Shown: positions 20,766-32,161 of the stretch, piece by piece
Position numbering within the stretch: position 1 is the first letter of the stretch
Layout of the letters: each line of letters begins with the position of its first letter
From: Saccopteryx bilineata
Lineage: Eukaryota > Chordata > Mammalia > Chiroptera > Emballonuridae
Direction: 5' to 3'
DNA length: 64,000 nucleotides
Assembly: GCF_036850765.1 (NCBI RefSeq)
Contig: NC_089496.1
Location: 49,218,113 to 49,282,112 of the forward strand
Made by a program: the position numbers and the translations under genes
Notes under the pieces: generated by a model
The model's database searches: none
Told to the model about the DNA's origin: nothing
The model's input: only the letters and a program-made list of their open reading frames with translations

Positions 20766-21480
20766 CCACCAGACTGGCATCGTGGCCTCTAGGAGAGGGA
20801 CGGGGTCTCCTGAGGGGTCGCCTCCTCTGTCCCAGCCGCTCCCTTGCCTCAGTGTTGCCGGGGAGACTTGAGTCCTCTTCTCAGAGATGCCAAGTGTGCC
20901 CCAGCCTGGGGACCTTTATCTTTTAGAAACGGTATTAGAGGAGAGTAAGAGCTCACAGATTAGCTTTCTTTTACTTTCTGGAATGTTGGACGGGGGAAGA
21001 AAAAGAGGAACGGCCCTCAGGGCACTTTAATAATGCTTACTTTTAACTCGCAGGGAAAAGAATTCACAAGTTATTTGATGGAATACTTTTAAGGAGAGAA
21101 GGCATTTTTATGGATTTTCCTTGAAATGACCAAAAAGAAACCCAAACCCCATAACCACTTCCCTTTATTTTCTAGAAGATTAGTAGCACTCTGTGATCTA
21201 GCTCAACTCCGTGGCCTAAGTTTTCAGTTTTTCTCTGAATGTCCAACCTTCCTGGTCAGCGGCGTTAATTCCACGCTTCCTTGTTGCTGGTTGCCCGAGA
21301 AGCCTTGGCTGACAATGACATGCATCTGTGTCTCAGGGGCAGGTTATAATATGGTTCCACGTTTTATTTTATAACGTGACAAGCTGTTAGCCTTAATAAA
21401 GTCCATGCGTACAATAATTTGAATTTTGAATATGATCAAGCAGGAAGCAAGTCGAAGAGACAGATGGTGTCTAAAAAGAG
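20766..21480. other. Single-copy sequence
   Basis: No gene or repeat recognised. Confidence 0.35.
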
Positions 21481-21484
21481 AATT

Positions 21485-21665
21485 GAAGTAGGAATAAGAC
21501 AATCTGATTTTAAATGCAGGCTCTGACACGCCCCACCGCTGCAACTGTGAACTTGATCACATAACCTCACTGAACATTGTTCAAGGCCACGAGAGAGCAG
21601 TCGCCCTATATTTGTTCTGAGAATTGAAATTAGATAAGGCACATCGAGTTAGCAGGCGCGGTGCC
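21485..21665 (+). repeat. MIR SINE fragment
   Basis: 'tgattttaaatgcaggctct', 'gaacttgatcacataacctc' and 'attagataaggcacatcgag' fit MIR in order on the plus strand. Weak but co-linear. Confidence 0.5.
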
Positions 21666-21884
21666 CACACGTAGGTACATCCTAAAGGCTTGCTATTTGG
21701 AAGTCACTAAATCGAGAGCTCTGTGAGAGTAATAAATGGATATACTATTTGGGTAATAAGTGGGTATTAATAAATGGAAATTCCAGTTGTTCTGTTTTTT
21801 TAAAGAGGACGTTTCTCCTCAAATTTAAAAACTTTTTAAAATTAAGTAGAAGGACCGAACCTATCATCTATTTTTCAAGGCACC

Positions 21885-22110
21885 CAGGTTTAAGGACGTC
21901 ATTTACTATTTGTCGAGAGTTTACTGTGTGCCCAAAAGTGTTTCTTTATCTGTCATCTCAGTCCTCCCAGAAACCTGAGCAAGGAGACACTGTCATTACT
22001 CCCAGGAGGAAACAGAGAATAAAGTTAAGAGAATAACTTTGAGGGCCAAGTTCCCCAGAGAAGAAGGGGAAGAACTAACTGGCTAGAAAGAGGATTCAAA
22101 CCAAGGCGGC
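21885..22110 (-). repeat. MIR SINE fragment
   Basis: 'agagtttactgtgtgcccaa', 'tcatctcagtcctcccagaa', 'cattactcccaggaggaaac' and 'gaggattcaaaccaaggcgg' are the reverse complement of MIR (terminal 'tactatgtgccagg' through 'ggatttgaaccc'). Confidence 0.7.
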
Positions 22111-25100
22111 CGGAGGGTGGAGACCAACCTCTTAACCTCCGCCCCTGGGCTGTCTCCCTACAGTAGAAAATGACCCCAAGCACTAGCCGCTCACTAACCA
22201 GAGGACGGCTGGTAGACAACATTTTTATTTTATTTATTTTATTGTATTTTTTTACTGAAGAGAGATAACTAGCGAAAGGAGTCAGATTTATTATCGCCGC
22301 AGCATAAAGGACGAAGAGCTCTCAGAGATCGCGGCTGTCTTTAATCTCTTCTTGAAAGAGAAATCTTAGGAGAGGATGTAGGAAAGCGAATGATGTTCAG
22401 CCTTGGGAGAGAACTGGTTTCCCACATCTGAGATGACTCACATCTTAAACTTGTTTGCTCTGATTCCTCTCTTTGTACCGAGCCCGTGATTTACTCTCTG
22501 GGCGATGGCTCCGGAGCAAACTCCGGGCCAACACACGCACGCCCCATCCGCTTCCGAAGAAGAGACATGCGCATTCTGCTGTTGTGGGGCCGCTATCCCC
22601 CCCACCCCCACCCACCGCAGCTTCCCATATGGTTTTTCCCGGGAATACACATCATCGACCACAACCCGGGTCAGGGAGCTGAACCGTATCCCGCAATCAA
22701 AGTGGCAGGTTGACTTTGGTAGAGTTTTGCTACATTGGTTACCACCAGTTGCTCCCAGGTGTCGGACACTAGCACGGGACTAGGGTCATGCTCGTGGGAC
22801 ACTGGTTTTGTAACGTGGTGATGAGCATAGGGCCGATCATCGCCCAATAATTAGGGGCTCACTCCCTGCATTTCCTCTTATCGATCTGTCTCATCTCGCC
22901 TCAGACACATTTTTCTCCTTAAGATGATCGCTGCACACCCCAGTGCCAAGAAGAATGAATTCCAATAAAACCCAATAAATCTGACAGCAAAACGTGGGGT
23001 GTGGGAGCCGCACAGACCATGAGGACTGTCACATTAAAGGATCTCGGGGATTTTTTTTTATTTTTTATGACTTTTCCCCTTTCCCTCTAATGCTTGGTCT
23101 CTTGCTTTCATAAATTGTGCAGGCCGGCTCTTCATTAACTGCGAGCGCTGAAATAATTCTTTGTAAAGAATTCTTTAGTCACACATGATTCAAAAGTTTA
23201 TAAAGATCAAAGCCGCCGGCTCTGCGGCGTGCCGACACCGTGCAGTTCACCTAAGTGACGTGGTCGGCTGCCTTCTCGGCTGGGGTTGTTCCAACTTCAC
23301 ATCCCTTCTGCACATGATGGGACCCTCTGGTAGTGTCCCCAGCACAAGGGGCTGCTCTGTGCCTGATGTCACCTCCCTCAGGAGCCCGTGCTGATGCTGT
23401 TTGTACGGGCCAGTGGAGGCATTCTGATGTCCCCCCCCCCCCTCTGTATTTTCTGCCATTCCACGAAGCACGGGAGGCATTCTTGCCCCTGGGGGGTCTG
23501 GGCCAGTGGGGGGTGGGTTAGGGGAGTGCAGCAGAGAAGTGCTTCATTGTTCCCGCCTCCTCTGTCTCTCTCCTTCTCCCCTTAGGAGGGTGGGATGTAT
23601 TAACGAGCCCCAAAGGTGAGATAAAAATAAACCAAGAGCGACAAGAACAGACGGCCCTCCTTCTCGGAGATACTGCTCTCTTGTTCTTAGCCCGTCATAC
23701 TGTCCTTGTGTTTGTCATCTAGAATATACGGACCGAGGAGGAAATGATGTGTGAGGGACATGGGAGAGAGAGCGTGACAGCTGGGCCGTAACAATAACAG
23801 CCCTGGGGTAATAGAGGGCCTTTCAGGGGGCTGGCCACGTCCCTGCATCTCCCCATCGTGGGCAGAGGCTCCGAGCCATTAAGAGATCGGCCACACACAC
23901 ACAGAGACAGACGCAGGGACAGAGAAACGACGCAGGGGAGAGGGGGGCTCGGCAGGTAAGCGGCAGCGGCTCCTGTGTGCCTGTGGGCTACTGTTCTGAG
24001 GAACCAACAGCCATCTGAGGCAGCTTCCAGGAAGAGTCCAAGAATGCGTGAGCATTCGGCCCCATGTGTGGCCTGCAGAGGCTGTGGCGGGCACTTCAGG
24101 GGCAGGGAGGAGGCCCAGAGATGAGGGACAGAGCAGAAATGATGGAGAGGTTACGGATGCTCCTGGCACCGTGGAGGGAGCCGTGAAGGAGGAGAGGCGG
24201 AGAGTCAGAGGGGACTCGCACGCCCACACCCAACCCGTGACCGCGCCATCCCATGCGGTGGAGGCCGCAGTCCGGCTTCTCCTTGGTAATCCCGGTAACT
24301 GGGGAGGGGGGGGGAGGGGCTTCTGCAGTCCCGGTGCATGCCCCTTGCGTTATACCACAAAACTGGGACCCTGCCAAAAGTCGGCTCCTGGTTCATCTCT
24401 TGCGGTGGCTTGCCTGCCTGGGGACAGTCGCATTCCCCTCCCCTGCCTTCGTTTCCACAGCTCCATTGCAGGACTATAGTGACGAATAGTGGCTAAGCCT
24501 TAGGACATCAGAATGCCTCTCAGGACGTGAACAAATACAACAATATGGGGAGCAGTGCCAACGTGCAGAAGAAGGCCCTGTTTACTAACGTGGAAATACG
24601 GAGGGTGCAGGCAGGGGAGCAAAACCCGCCGGTCTGCTGCTCCCAACAATAGCTCTTCCATCACAGAAGTTGCAAGTCAGCCTCCCCTCCCCCCCCCTCC
24701 ATAAGGAGCGACATATATTTTAAAAAATGGAAGCATCTGGTTAAATATTAAAGAGGGGAGTCATTCTCCCGAGGTCCCGCATCGCCAGCACTTAGGCAGC
24801 AGCTAAGTAAAGATGGCCGTCGGCTCTGACAGCCGTGCATTTACGACGCTGTATAAATAACAACTGACAGCGTGCCTACAGCGGCCTCCCGCCAGTCTCG
24901 CCTCTCCTTGCCGTTTGTTTCTTCAGTGGTTTATACACGCACGCATGCACACCGCCCCTCACAATCGCTATTGTCTTTCCCCCTCCCCCTTTCCTTCAAC
25001 AGATGTGTCCATTTTTAGTTAATGCGAAGGAAATGGCAGCTTTTAAAGGTAGCCTCTTGCAGCGGGAAAGAGCTGCATTAACTGGAAAAACGTTTTAGTC

Positions 25101-25400
25101 GCGCAGCTTTTACACGCAGACTGCCCTCCCCCCCCCAAGTTGCCCGTCTGGTTCCGCGTTCCCCGTGGTATGAGACCGGGTGGCTGAAGGTGGGCGGTGG
25201 GCGGTGGGCGGAGGAGGAGACGCTCCCAGTGGCCAGAGCAGCCACAGCCGGGAAACTTCAGCTCTAGTCCCCGAGCACTAGCAGAGGCGCGGGACGCCTC
25301 CGGCAAAGTCACATATTTGCGTGCTCGAGAAAGGTTTTGTGGAAGAGTTTGTTGTACCACCCTGGGCTCAGCATGCTGATGGTATTGGTCTAGGCCGGCA
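22111..25400. other. Single-copy sequence with conserved-looking patches
   Basis: No gene recognised in about 3.3 kb. Patches at 23060-23215 and 24770-24900 have balanced, non-repetitive text with homeodomain-like TAATT words and may be conserved non-coding elements. C-runs lie at 23432-23441 and 24680-24700. Three GGGCGG boxes lie at 25192-25211. Overlapping open frames at 24048-24489 are chance. Confidence 0.3.
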
Positions 25401-25419
25401 GCCAAAGCACAACAGATTC

Positions 25420-25800
25420 ACACATCTGAAGTGGGAAGGCGTTCGAAATAATACCTTTTTCCAAATTGTCTCAAAATGTGGTTAGTACGTGGGCTCACGG
25501 GGCTGTGACTTTCACAGGGCCACTCTGGGGAGAAGCTCCAGCCATAAAATGACCTCAGGGACATCCGCGAAGGAGAGAGGCCTTGCACGGGTGTGGTGTG
25601 GGAAAAATCTCCTGTTAGAATTTTCAACTAGAGTCACCCTGAGAGAATCCCCACAGGGCAGTCTCGGGGTGGGGTGCGTGGAATGTGGGAAAAGCTCCCC
25701 AATCGATGAAGAATGCCAGCTCAATGTACCATCTCCAGAATAGGAGAGAAGGCCCCAGGATACATCCATGTGGGGAAGGTTCTGGAAGGCGAGCACACTG
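25420..25800 (+). pseudogene. Decayed C2H2 zinc-finger array fragment
   Basis: Remnant of a Krueppel-type zinc-finger gene, a family of DNA-binding transcription regulators. The Cys-Gly-Lys core recurs as 'tgtgggaaaa' at 25597 and 25684 and 'tgtggggaag' at 25769, with an earlier relic at about 25431. The spacing is 85-87 bases (or twice that), against 84 for the family. The linker Gly-Glu-Arg/Lys (HTGEKP in the family) is visible at 25572-25582 and 25743-25754, 171 bases apart. At 25638-25662 'gagtcaccctgagagaatcc' then 'ccacaggg' keeps the first His position and the TG of the linker, but the second His codon has become Pro. Frames shift and stops occur (for example TAG just after 25610), so no protein can be made. 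No KRAB box or second exon is seen. Confidence 0.6.
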
Positions 25801-26950
25801 AACCCACCTGGTGTCTCAGGCCTCACACTGTAGCCAGGGCATGCACCCTGTAGGTCCCGGTCAGTAGAGAATGTCATCAGAAAGGCATACCTGCCTGTCT
25901 TTCACCTCGCCTGGATGCACAAGTTTTGAGCACGCACAAAATAACGCGAGAGCTCTAAAGCACTCTGGAAATGTACGGATGCAGGAAGACCAGCCATAAG
26001 TAGCTCAAGTTGTACAATTGTGAATTCCATCATGGCTCAAACCCTGTTACTCACTGGACAGAAACCTTCTAGAAGGATTACTCTCATGTGGGTGTCCGTA
26101 CTTCGGGCTTAAGAAACAGTCTGGGACAGTCTTCGCACTCCATCCTCCACCCCATTTCTGAGAAAGCCCTTCCTCTCCCTCCTGACTGCTGCCCCGAGCA
26201 CAGGTGCGCACGGGGCCTGTTTCCTCTGCGAATGCACGCGGCTCTGCCATTTCCCTCACTCCTCTAAGTGGAACTGAGAATCGCTGAAAAAGATAGGGTT
26301 ATTCACAGACATTCCAAGAATATCTACGTGAGCTGCTGAGTTCCGGGAGATAGGAACGTTTTCACGACAATGTCTGTGCTTTCTCGGTGGAACAGCCCAC
26401 GTCAGCAATGCGGGTGCACCCCATCGGAACAACCTACCAACGCGCCTGAGTGTGAGCTTTTGTCCCTGAGTGTTTTCAGTGAGTCCTACCAGCGGGTGAA
26501 ATCTTCCCCCCCACCAGTCAAAGTCTCTTCTTCCCTTAGACTGCAGTCGTTCCCGAGCTTGGCTTTCACTGGGTTCACCTGGGGGTTCCTGGCTCTCCAC
26601 TGATGTTCACTTGCCTGAGGTTTTGATGTCATTGGTTTTAGGCGCCAGTTGGGAAAGGGGATTTTAAAAAGCACCCCAAGTTATTCTAACGAGCAGTCGA
26701 GATTGAGCACCACAGCTAGACTCACATTACTTCCCCGCGGCTGTTATTGTTTCTAAATAACAGGCCGTAACTGGTCTAGCTCCTGGGAACGTCTTCCCCA
26801 CTCCTGCCTGCCCCGTGCCCTCTCTTCTGCCCCAGCGTGTGGGACTCCATAGATGATTTGCCGGATGAAATTTGACAGAAACAGGTCTTCTAAATGCTAA
26901 GAATAGCTGGTTTCTCTTTCAGGCTGCTGTTTTCAGAAAACCATTGGGGA
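25801..26950. other. Single-copy sequence
   Basis: No gene or repeat recognised. Possible further zinc-finger decay to the right of 25800 could not be supported. Confidence 0.35.
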
Positions 26951-26954
26951 CAGT

Positions 26955-27640
26955 TGTATCAGGTTCCTACGGCTGCCATATCAAATCACCACCCATTTAG
27001 CGGCTTCAAATTTATTTATTTCAAATTCAAATGTATCTATATCAACCCTTTTATTAGTATCTCCCGGTTGCGCAGGTGGTGATTGTGTGACAGTCCGACC
27101 CGGGTCTCGGCAGGTGGACCCCAAGGTGTTGCAGGAGAGCCTGGGAGAGAGTCTGCTTCCAGACTCGTTCACGCTGTTGGCAGATATCGCTTCCATGTGG
27201 CTGCAGGACTAAGGTCCTCATTTCCTTCCTGGCTGTTGGCCATGGTCATTATCAGCTTCTAGAGGCCACCTGGATTCCTTGGCTCGTGGTCCCCTTCCTC
27301 TGTCGTTAAAACCAGCAGTGGTGTGTTTGCGTCCTTCTCATGGTTCAAGCCCCTCTGATCTCCCCTTCTGGCCCATCGGTCCTCGGCCTCCCTGTCCCGC
27401 CACACCTCTCTGACTCACTCTGTGACCTTCCTCTCGGCTTTCCAGGGCACCCGTGGTTATGTCAGGCTCACCTGGACAACCCAGGGCAATCTCCCTGTTT
27501 TCAGGGTAGCTGATGGCTGACTTAATTCCCTCAGTAGAGTCCTTCCCCAGGAGTGCCTCGGGCAGTGTTGGGTTCGGCTCAGCCCAGGGCTGGGAATCTC
27601 GGGGGGCTGTTGGAGAATTCTGCTGACCACCGCGGTGATG
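26955..27640 (-). mobile_element. MaLR-type LTR (MLT1-like)
   Basis: 'tatcaggttcctacggctgc', 'catatcaaatcaccacccat', 'gtggctgcaggactaaggtc' and 'gctcacctggacaacccagg' are the reverse complement of an MLT1-type LTR ('gtattagtttcctagggctgccataac' at its end). The right edge is uncertain. Confidence 0.65.
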
Positions 27641-27845
27641 ACTGGAACAGGAAACCCCTTCGTGGACCGTAAGCTGCTAGAGAGGTCAGAGCCAGCATCC
27701 GCCAGGAGCGGGATGTTTTGAAGTGATTATGATTTTAGTGGTGACCGTAGCTGTCTACAGATGATGGCCCCTGTAACTGATAGAGCAAACTAGGGGAAAT
27801 AGGCTTATGTTTACCCCAGGCTTGACAGGTCACAAAGACCTTTCT

Positions 27846-28242
27846 TTTTTTTTTTTTGTATTTTTCTGAAGCTGGAAATGGGGAGAGACAGTCAGACAGA
27901 CTCCCGCATGCGCCCAACCGGAATCCACCCGGCACGCCCACCAGGGGCGATGCTCTGCCCACCAGGGGGCGATGCTCTGCCCCTCTGGGGCGTCGCTCTG
28001 CCGAGACCAGAGCCACTCTAGCGCTTGGGGCAGAGGCCAAGGAGCCATCCCCAGCGCCCGGGCCATCTTTGCTCCAATGGAGCCTTGGCTGCGGGAGGGG
28101 AAGAGAGAGACAGAGAGGAAGGAGGGGGTGGGGGTGGAGAAGCAAATGGGCGCTTCTCCTATGTGCCCTGGCCGGGAATCGAACCCGGGTCCCCTGCACG
28201 CCAGGCCGACGCTCTACCGCTGAGCCAACCGGCCAGGGCCTC
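27846..28242 (-). repeat. Bat tRNA-derived SINE (long type A, internal duplication)
   Basis: The tRNA head lies at about 28165-28240 on the minus strand and the T-rich tail at 27846-27857. TSD AAAGACCTTTCT at 27834-27845 and 28243-28254 is exact. Like the copy at 15230 it has two tandem 21-base body units ('caccaggggcgatgctctgc') at about 27939-27981. Few substitutions suggest a young insertion. The open frames here are translations of the SINE. Confidence 0.93.
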
Positions 28243-28254
28243 AAAGACCTTTCT

Positions 28255-29367
28255 AGAACCGAGTTAGGTGTTTGACTCCTGGGCTCTGTGCAGAGAGGCA
28301 GGCTCCGGTCTCAGCGGAGACCGGAGGCCTCCTGACGGAGGTGGTGGGTTTGCAAACCCGAGCTTAGACGGGCCGGGCTCGGCGCTCCTCGGTGGCCCTC
28401 AGAGCGGGGCAGCTCTGCTTTGACGCGTGGTGGGTATTGGACTGGAACACATCCCCTCCTGGCGTCCTCTTCAGGGCACCTGTGAGGCCGAAGGTCCAGC
28501 TGATGACTTCCCTGTCTCGCGGGGAGGAAACCGGTTCCCTGAGCCTCCACGGTGGTCCCGGCATCCAGGTAGCCAGGGACGCTTCTTTCTGCTCCGAACC
28601 CGGGGTCTGTGGCTGAGCCCACCTACAAGCCGTGTGATAAAAGTCGACTATTTTCGCTCTGGGGCGATCTCATTGTGACCCTCACATATTATGCTCTGGC
28701 TTTTGATTATGTTTTTTAAAGACATCAGACAGGGCCCTTAGCGTCCTGGACTTGTCCTGCCATCATAGTCTGCAACCACGGGGGAGAATGTAAAGTGACG
28801 TGCTAAGTGCTGAATGCAATTAGGAAAGATTTTCTCACACATAGACATATGGTTGTGTGTGTGTGTGTGTGTGTGTGTCATGGGGAAGGAAGGGGCGAGG
28901 CTCCAATGAAATAAATCCAGTTCCCAAACAGAAATCTATTTTGAAAGAGGGTGAGACTTATTTGAGTCTATATACTTTTCTAGTGTACTTTTTAGAAAAA
29001 AAAAAGACATGTCACCCTTTTTCCCATATTTAGGTTTTGATACATTTAATATAATAAAGGCCTTTGAAATGACTGGAAAAAGGACACAGAGGAAATGGAA
29101 AATACTCCAGGTCTGTGGCACGTTATCAACCAAAATATTAAGGCTGCGCGTTGCTCAGCTCTCAGACTTCCCTCCCGCGTTTGGAAAGGGACGGGTCTCC
29201 CTCCCGGCTGCAGGGCTCTCCCCGTGTGTCATCGAGGCCAGCTGGCTGCTGTCACCGGAGAGGTCCCTGCTCTGGGTACCACAGGCACTGGCAGGGGGGA
29301 TCAGGGCCGCGGCTGGTTTGCAGGGAATTCCTAGAGAGGAAAGCTCTTCTTCCTGTGAAGTGTCCCT
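28255..29367. other. Single-copy sequence with (GT)n at 28854-28878
   Basis: No gene recognised. A GT microsatellite of about 12 units lies at 28854-28878. Confidence 0.4.
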
Positions 29368-29546
29368 CATGGGGTCTCCAGGTGGGGGTCTCCAGGTGGG
29401 GGGCTCCCGGGGGGAGGGGGGAAGGGATGGCTGGGGGCAGGAGGGAGGTCAGGCCAGGGTTGTATGTATCTGGGAAGACCAGCCCGACCCCCGACCCCCA
29501 ACCCCGGTCCCTGGCCCCCTGGCCCCCCGGCCCCCCGACCCCCGGT
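29368..29546. repeat. G-rich minisatellite beside a C-rich tract (G-quadruplex potential on both strands)
   Basis: At 29368-29405 a unit 'gtctccaggtgggg' is repeated two to three times and runs into 'ggctcccggggggagggggg'. At 29484-29546 the plus strand is a run of 'ccctggccccc' and 'cggccccccg' units. The first gives closely spaced G-runs on the plus strand, the second on the minus strand. Confidence 0.7.
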
Positions 29547-30090
29547 CCGCTGGCCGCACACAGACACAGGCACAGGGGCGGTCAGTGTGGAAGCAGCCTC
29601 CCCCGGGGCACTTGCTGGGCCCCAGCTGACCGCCGGCCGCAGCGAGAGACACAGCGTCGGCGCGGACTCGCGTGGGGAGGCCTGGTGCCCCGGGCCTTCC
29701 GCCCTCACACATCATCAGGCCCCGTTCTGAAAGGGTTTGGATTAATGACACTCATTCAGACAGGCAGCGTAGGTAAATGGAAATATTAGACAGGGCTTTT
29801 CACCTACTTCGCTCAACATTTCCCGTTACCTTGGGCGCTGGAAGCGGTCCACGGTCTCGCTCAGCCTGCGAGGGAGCTCCGAGCTGCATGAGCTCACAGC
29901 CCCACGGCCGGCAGCCGGGACGTGCGCCCGCTCATGTGCCGCCTTCCAGCGGAGGAGGAGGGCCGCTCTGTCGGGCAGGCCCCGGTCAGCACAGAGGACG
30001 TGCTGCGCGACACGAGTCCCAGCCTCCAGCATCAGGACGACCCCGCCTGGGGTGCCGTCCATCCCGGAGGTTTTTACCGTGTCACGGTTG
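29500..30090. promoter_or_regulatory. CpG-island-like region
   Basis: High GC with dense CpG, for example 'cagcgtcggcgcggactcgc' at about 29650 and roughly 28 CpG in 29840-30090. It is the longest such region in the window. Open frames on several strands (29009-29789, 29777-30284) reflect the GC content. It could be an unannotated promoter or a methylation-free enhancer. Confidence 0.4.
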
Positions 30091-30199
30091 TGACAATTTT
30101 CTGGCAGTTGGCAGGAAAGTATCCTGAGCAAGACGCCCTTTGACAGATTCACACAAAGTGGCCTTTGAGGCTGGTGGCAGGGCTGCCAAGCGTCACCTC

Positions 30200-30345
30200 G
30201 CGAACAAAGCGGGGGCTTTGAAGTCAGAGCCCGGGTCCAGTCCCGCGCTGCCATTTCCTGCCTGTGCAGCTCCGGGCAAGCCACTTAAACACTCTGAGCC
30301 GTGGTGTCAACGCCCGTGATCACGGCTGTTATGTGAGGCTCCGGG
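30200..30345 (+). repeat. MIR SINE fragment
   Basis: 'ctttgaagtcagagcccggg', 'tgccatttcctgcctgtgca', 'gctccgggcaagccacttaa' and 'acactctgagccgtggtgtc' are co-linear with MIR on the plus strand. Confidence 0.75.
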
Positions 30346-30712
30346 AGGGGGGGGCTGGGAAAATTCTCACCCCGGGCACGAACTGCCTGGGCTCACGGTG
30401 GGTGCTCTCTTCCTCACCGGGTCACCTGCAGCCGAGATCATGTGACCTCCCAAAGCTCGGAAGCCTAAACTTGACCAGGTGGGGCTCTCCTCCTCCGACC
30501 CGCAAAGCCAGGAATTCGTTCCCAGGGAAGCAGTCAGTTTCCTTCCCCGATGGAATGTTCCAAGTCATCCCACGGCTCCCTTCTCATCACAGACGGGGGT
30601 GGGCAGTGGGCTCCCAGTCTAAGCGGGCCGGGGGCAAAATGTGGCAACGGAAACCAAGTGGGAGACAGGGGCCTTTATTTTGGAGCAGTGGTGACAGCTC
30701 CAGGGGGACGGG

Positions 30713-30714
<2 letters not shown>

Positions 30715-30754
<40 letters not shown>
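30715..30754. repeat. (GT)n microsatellite
   Basis: About 20 uninterrupted GT units. The Val/Cys run on one strand and Thr/His run on the other are by-products. Confidence 0.95.
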
Positions 30755-30756
<2 letters not shown>

Positions 30757-30884
30757 CGGGAGGCGAAAGCCTGCAGAGAGGATGTGACTCTTGCTGTGTC
30801 TGCCCCGCGGACTTGCTCTGGGTTTCTGGTGGGCCCCCCTCTGGCCTCTTTTATGTACATAGAGAAGCAGGGTAGAGCATGATC

Positions 30885-31055
30885 TGGACTCAGACTTCAT
30901 GGATCTCAACGGGACTCTGGGTACTTACGGGCTGGGTGACCTTAGGCAAGTGACTCCCCCATTCTGTGCTTCCGTTTCCACATCTGTTGAATAGGGGTAG
31001 TAATAAAACCCCCACCTTACGGAGTGGTTGTCACGGTTCCATGAGACAGACTTAG
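30885..31055 (+). repeat. MIR SINE, well preserved
   Basis: 'gggctgggtgaccttaggca', 'agtgactcccccattctgtg', 'cttccgtttccacatctgtt' and 'gaataggggtagtaataaaa' match MIR in order, followed by 'gtggttgtcacggttccatg'. The clearest MIR in the window. Confidence 0.85.
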
Positions 31056-32161
31056 AATCCAGTACAGGATAACATCCTCTCTCTGCTATTCATCTATAAC
31101 ATGACGTCACCTTCTTATATTTTTAATCTGTGTGATTTTAAAATACAGTCAATGACTTTTATGTGCAAACTGATGTTTTTATGATAGCAACAGATTATTG
31201 ATTTGTTCCTGGCACCCACTGTTGGGACAGTGAATAAACCGATCTGCGCGGCCTGGGGTCTTCAAGACCCCCCTCTGTTCCCATATCAGTGGAACCTTTG
31301 GCTGACTTTCCTGAGGCTCAGCTATAAAACTCCTTTTACAGATTGAAGGATTTTTATTCTGAAAATATTATATTCACTTTCCTTTCCAGAGGGAGTTTAC
31401 TCTTCTCTAATGGGACAGTCGAGTTCTCCTCCAGCAATGTTTGAAGTGTAAATGCCCTACGGGGAGCAGTATATGATTTGGTGAGAGCTCCGTGCGAGCT
31501 CTGTGTGAGTTGGTGGAGGTTTGCAAATGCAAATGCTTGATCTAGATAGGTGGTTCCGTTTATTTATGTGTTCCTCTATATTAGAAATGTTCACTTGAAC
31601 TGAACCATTTCACACGCTTAATCCGAGGCAGACGGACTGGTCAGTGAACTACTTTTGCAAACCGCCACTTCTGGGGGCGTGCAGAGCCTCCTTTTTGTAC
31701 CCACTCCGTTCTGGCTGACCACTCGAGCTCTCCCCAGAGCGAGCTGGTGCCAGACCCCACTTCAAATGCCATGTGTGTTGGTTCCCCTGAAATACAACAC
31801 AGCTGCAAATCTCTTTAGCCCACAGAGCCGCTTTTGCAACTAATTAGACCAGACAGGGTGCTGGGAGAAACCCCCGGACACAGCATTGCGTCCTGATGGA
31901 TATTCACACGGGCCAGACCCTTTGCAAAGTGAACAATTGCCCAAATAATTATTTCCTGCTGTGGAATACCCCTCCCCACTTTTTAATGCTTTGTTTGTTC
32001 CATCCCATTTTCCTTCCTACTTTCCTGTTGACTGCAGCTCAATTGAATTGGGTGCGACCCATCTCACACTAGGTCAGCAAAAACGCATCACTCGGTAGGG
32101 GAAAGGCGGTTAACCCTTGGAGTGCCGCCTTTTGCGCAAGCCCAGGACCCATCGTCTGGTT
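31056..32161. other. Single-copy sequence; possible conserved non-coding patch at 31.83-31.99 kb
   Basis: No gene recognised. 31830-31990 contains several homeodomain-type words ('actaattaga', 'aaataattat') in otherwise balanced sequence. Confidence 0.3.

Noticed and set aside
25420..25800. Functional zinc-finger gene
   Set aside because: Frameshifts, stops and a lost His show decay. It is annotated as a pseudogene fragment only.
27735..28275. Long frames in the SINE at 27.8-28.3 kb, with near-identical frames at 15.1-15.6, 37.7-38.3, 42.0-42.4, 48.5-49.0 and 61.4-62.1 kb
   Set aside because: The same peptide recurs at each type A SINE, so it is a translation of the repeat rather than a gene family.
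29009..29789. Frames of 206 and 212 codons on the plus strand
   Set aside because: They run through the G-rich minisatellite and C-rich tract. The peptide is low-complexity and unrecognised.
30264..30875. 203-codon frame
   Set aside because: It spans MIR-like sequence and the GT microsatellite, which gives an alternating Val/Cys run.
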